In this document: piece by piece, positions 60,608 to 64,000 of the stretch
How positions within the stretch are numbered: position 1 is the first letter of the stretch
How the letters are laid out: every line of letters begins with the position of its first letter
Source of the DNA: Lytechinus variegatus
Lineage: Eukaryota > Echinodermata > Echinoidea > Temnopleuroida > Toxopneustidae
DNA length: 64,000 nucleotides
Assembly (NCBI RefSeq): GCF_018143015.1
Contig: NC_054743.1
Coordinates: 65,067,244 to 65,131,243, forward strand
Direction: 5' to 3'
Notes under the pieces: generated by a model
What the model was told of the DNA's origin: nothing
The model's database searches: none
The model's input: only the letters and a program-made list of their open reading frames with translations
Made by a program: the position numbers and the translations under genes

Positions 60608-61219
60608 TTAAAGGACAAGTCCACCCCAACAAAAACTTGATTTGAATAAAAAGAGAAAAAAATCAACAAGCATAACACTTAAAATTTCATCAAAATCGGA
60701 TGTAAAATAAGAAAGTTATGACATTTCAAAGTTTCGCTTCATTTCACAAAAACAGTTATATGATCGAGCCAGCTACATCCAAATGAGAGAGTCGATGATG
60801 TCATTCACTCACTATTTCTTTTGTTTTTTATTGTTTGAAATATGAAATATTTTGATTTTCTCGTCATTGTCATGTGAAATGAAGTTTCATTCCTCCCTGA
60901 ACACGTGGAATTCCATTATTTTAACATTTTGTGCTTCAGGCAAGGAGGTCCTAGTCGTCAAATTAAAAAAAATTGAAATATTGTATAATTCAAACAATAA
61001 AAAACAAAAGAAATAGTGAGTGAGTGACATCATCGACTCTCTCATTTGGATGTAACTGGCTCGTTCATATAACTATTTTGTTAAAAATAAGCGAAAGTTT
61101 GAAATGTCATAACTTTCTTATTTTACATCCGATTTTCATGAAATCTTTAGCATTGTGCTTGTTTGATTTTTCTCTATTGATTCAAATCAACATTTTTCCG
61201 AGGTGGACTTGACCTTTAA
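60608..61219. mobile_element. TTAA MITE family 1, full copy
   Basis: TTAAAGGACAAGTCCACCCC at the left and GAGGTGGACTTGACCTTTAA at the right. It is nearly the same as the copies at 38757 and 49394, and is the least interrupted of the set. Confidence 0.85.
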
Positions 61220-62070
61220 CAGAATACATCCATTCCTATAAAGCAAGAATCTTAAGCTGAAATCCCCATCAATCATACCTTCTTAGATTAAAAAAAAACA
61301 ATTTCGTTTCTGTTCAAAATAAATATGAAAAAGTTGAAATAAAATGTGCTTACTTATTTCCCCTCAAAGAGCACAAAAACAGACATCAGCAAGAAAAGCA
61401 CTATACAAAATAAACGGCAAGCGGGCGCTCTACCAGTTTCGTTGTTTCTACTTTTTGCTATAACCATGATAGGCTGGAGACTGGAGACCATTTGAAAATC
61501 GACCATTTGTTGATATTGATGCACAAATAATAATAATAAAAGCAAATTTAATTTCAAATCAAATATACATCGACCCTACAAAATATACTCTCATTAAATA
61601 AAAAACAAAATAAATACAACTTGTAAAGGCATTCATATAAAGTTATTTCAGAAATAATGCTATGGATAAAATGGCAAATGCTTTCACCGCAACTATAAAA
61701 GACTTGTAACTCCTCCCAAACCTACCCCCTCTGCATGAAGTGCAAAATAATATACATTACTTCAGTTTTTTTGTGCTAACATTACAAAAATACAACATAA
61801 TCTTCATTTAAAAATCAATGGTATAAATCTATGTGATCTTAATGCAAATTTCAGAAAAAAGAAAGCGATATTTTAATACATTATTACTGTGAATTCTATT
61901 TTAATTACTTCTATTACAAGTAATTTTTAGTACTTGTCAGTAAAAGTGATCAAATTCACTCTATAATTTGATAACGAAAAAATACCCTTGACATTGAGAC
62001 TAAACCCCCCAAAATTTATTGCTAATAAGTTGAAAGAGGGGACATACTATCTTATGTAGGTTAAAATCCT

Positions 62071-62627
62071 GGGGGGGGGGGCACTTCCATTGACGAGTGG
62101 ATACCATGCGTGACCATTGGGTCTCGAAAAAGTACCCTAAACATGTATTTTCCATATTCTGAAAAAGCACCCCTTAACAAGTATTGGCGTGTGAAACCCT
62201 ACCCTTAACAAGTATTGGAAACAAAACGATATCCTTGGCAAGTAGTCCCTGAATTGAACCCTAAACAAATACAGCGATATTTTAATTATGTCACGGACGT
62301 CGGTCGTCGGTTTACCTACATCATTGGGTTTAGTGTACAGCCCCACCTCCTACACCTCGCGCAAATCTTACTCTAAACACGTAGTGTTGACTGTTAAGGC
62401 AAAAAGTACATCCTTTGTAAAACATTTTAGGCTTAATTTTTTATACCCTCGCAAATTTGACCCTAAACACATAGCTTTCTTACCGAAAATAGATACCCTT
62501 TTTTCATTATTTTAGTGTTTTGACACCCTTATTACGTAAGGTAACGTGTCCCATTTACAAAAGCATCCTTTTACGTGTTTTTATTTGGGCGCGCATGGTA
62601 TCCACTCCTCAATGTAAGGGCCCCCTG
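62071..62627. mobile_element. 557-bp G-ended foldback element with direct repeats
   Basis: A G run, then cacttccattgacgagtgg then ataccatgcg, mirrors gcgcatggtatccactcctc then aatgtaagggccccc. The 12-bp phrase ggttaaaatcct occurs at 62059-62070 and 62628-62639. The interior repeats accct(t)aacaagta-like words. No protein is encoded. Confidence 0.7.
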
Positions 62628-63471
62628 GGTTAAAATCCTCTTTAAGATATTTAGGATATGAATAACTGTACCATGAATACCCTGAATTAAACTTTTCAAA
62701 GTGCTGTATATAATATAGAGAAGCCTTTGGACCCAACACATCATTGCAGTAAATAGGCCAACCAATTTGATGAGAAATGGTTGAAATTGACATAAATCTT
62801 AATACCCTGTCACCGTGCAACAATATCAATTTTCATCAGATATTGGCAACAAAACTATAAAACTTGAATATATCAAATATTTAAAATAGCAAGCAAGTTC
62901 TTGGTATTCCAGCTATAGGATTAATTTTGAGACCTTAAGCAAGGTCTTAAAATCAAATGACGACCAAATGCCTCTGCATCTACAAATACAAACTAGACAT
63001 TATAAAGCATGAAAGTATGATGAAACAATGTATACGCTTGATAATATTTTCAGTTACTCACTGCATTTGACGCAAACTTTCCATATTTATTTCTTGATGA
63101 AATGATTTTTTTTAAAATTCTATAAAAGTGGCATCTCTAATTATTCAATTAACTATTAAATTATGAGTTTTGAGTTGCATTGTTGTTTGGAAGAAATGTG
63201 GACTCACATTTATTGCAAAAGTCAAGTCTATTTCAGAAGCATGCTGCAATATATTTGCTGGCAAAATTACATAATTTCATGTTTTTGACAGAATCGGCAA
63301 TGGCATTATGTCATTATAAAAATAGAGTTATATATATTTTACCTTTCTTGCAAAATTGTGTCTATTTGCTATAGCAATACCACACAGATTCTGAAGCAAA
63401 TACAATAGGAAGGGAGTTCATTTCCGTGTATTAGTTCTGCAATGAATATAGGGGTATTTGTATATTTCTAC

Positions 63472-63642
63472 AATCCAGCTCTTGTATATATATATATATA
63501 TATAAGTATATACAAGAGCTGGATTCAAGAGTTGTATTCATATATATAAGTATATATGAATACAACATATTTATATCTTCAAAGAAGATATAAATATGTT
63601 GTATTCATATATACTTATTGCATATACTTATGCAATAAGTAT
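63472..63642. repeat. Chain of four palindromes, two sharing an arm
   Basis: Hairpin 1 (63472-63525) has arms AATCCAGCTCTTGTATA. Hairpin 2 (63531-63566) has 16-bp arms. Hairpin 3 (63548-63616) has perfect 33-bp arms around AAA. Hairpin 4 (63611-63642) has 14-bp arms. Hairpins 2 and 3 share the segment at 63551-63566, so only one can form in full at a time. Confidence 0.85.
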
Positions 63643-63805
63643 ATATATGTATATATTTCTCTATATCTTTGTTTAAGCAAATTTTTTTTGTTTTCTTTCA
63701 ATGTTCGTAATGCGCCTTAACAACCTCTACCTTTGTCTTTATGTCTATATGTGTATTATGACGGAATAAATCCATTCACAGACTTCGCCCTTTCGTATAG
63801 TGTAG

Positions 63806-63807
63806 GC

Positions 63808-63838
<31 letters not shown>

Positions 63839-63840
63839 AG
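63806..63840. repeat. (TA)n microsatellite
   Basis: Alternating TA of about 30 bases, close to the palindrome chain. Confidence 0.7.
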
Positions 63841-64000
63841 TCTCCCTTTATTTCCTCCTCTTTGTATACACTTGAACGATTATGGGTGGGAGGGGGTGGA
63901 GCTTGAGGGTGGTAGGTTCCTGTTCCCCGTAATGCAGCCAATGCTTAATAATTATAACTTTTAGTTTTGATTGACCACACTTTGCACCATCAACGAAAGG

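Overview
The window is AT-rich, intron-rich, repeat-dense animal DNA. Long introns, tRNA-like and 7SL-like SINEs, many short inverted-repeat transposons and (CAT)n/(GAT)n tracts point to a deuterostome invertebrate. An echinoderm, most likely a sea urchin, is my best guess, but nothing here names the species. I see no bacterial features, no CRISPR array, no rRNA, no convincing functional tRNA gene and no LTR or virus-like element.

Three host genes can be supported. (1) Plus strand, 16860-20310: five coding exons for a 361-residue type II membrane protein that resembles the DUF1647 (GT-A-like glycosyltransferase) family. (2) Plus strand, 23156-35783: seven exons whose phases join without conflict into a 329-residue mitochondrial ribosomal protein uS15m (MRPS15). 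Exon 1, with the presequence, is the least certain. (3) Minus strand, 45261-43900: a single-exon gene for a 453-residue Ser/Pro-rich, probably nuclear protein I do not recognise, behind a compact promoter (CCAAT, CRE-like, E2F-like, TATA). Two short minus-strand segments (24103-23966 and 56173-56144) look like orphan exons and are given at low confidence.

Layout: 1-8.2 kb has no supported gene. 8.2-15.3 kb is a transposon block: a TTAA MITE, a LINE remnant, a hAT-like element filled with purine repeats, a triplet-repeat tract, a 5'-truncated LINE with a 523-codon open frame, and two adjacent SINEs. 15.7-22.5 kb is the DUF1647-like gene and its 3' flank. 23-36 kb is MRPS15, with transposons in most introns. 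36.7-43.8 kb is repeats, including a mariner-like element interrupted by a MITE. 43.3-45.7 kb is the unknown nuclear-protein gene. 46-64 kb is repeats: a tRNA-derived SINE, nested DNA elements, a LINE 3' end, palindromic MITEs, a pyrimidine minisatellite and a chain of palindromes.

The genes do not form a functional cluster. The most unusual items are a SINE with a 7SL-like head, a chain of palindromes that can pair in mutually exclusive ways, a young foldback insertion just upstream of an MRPS15 exon, and the unrecognised TATA/E2F-driven single-exon gene.
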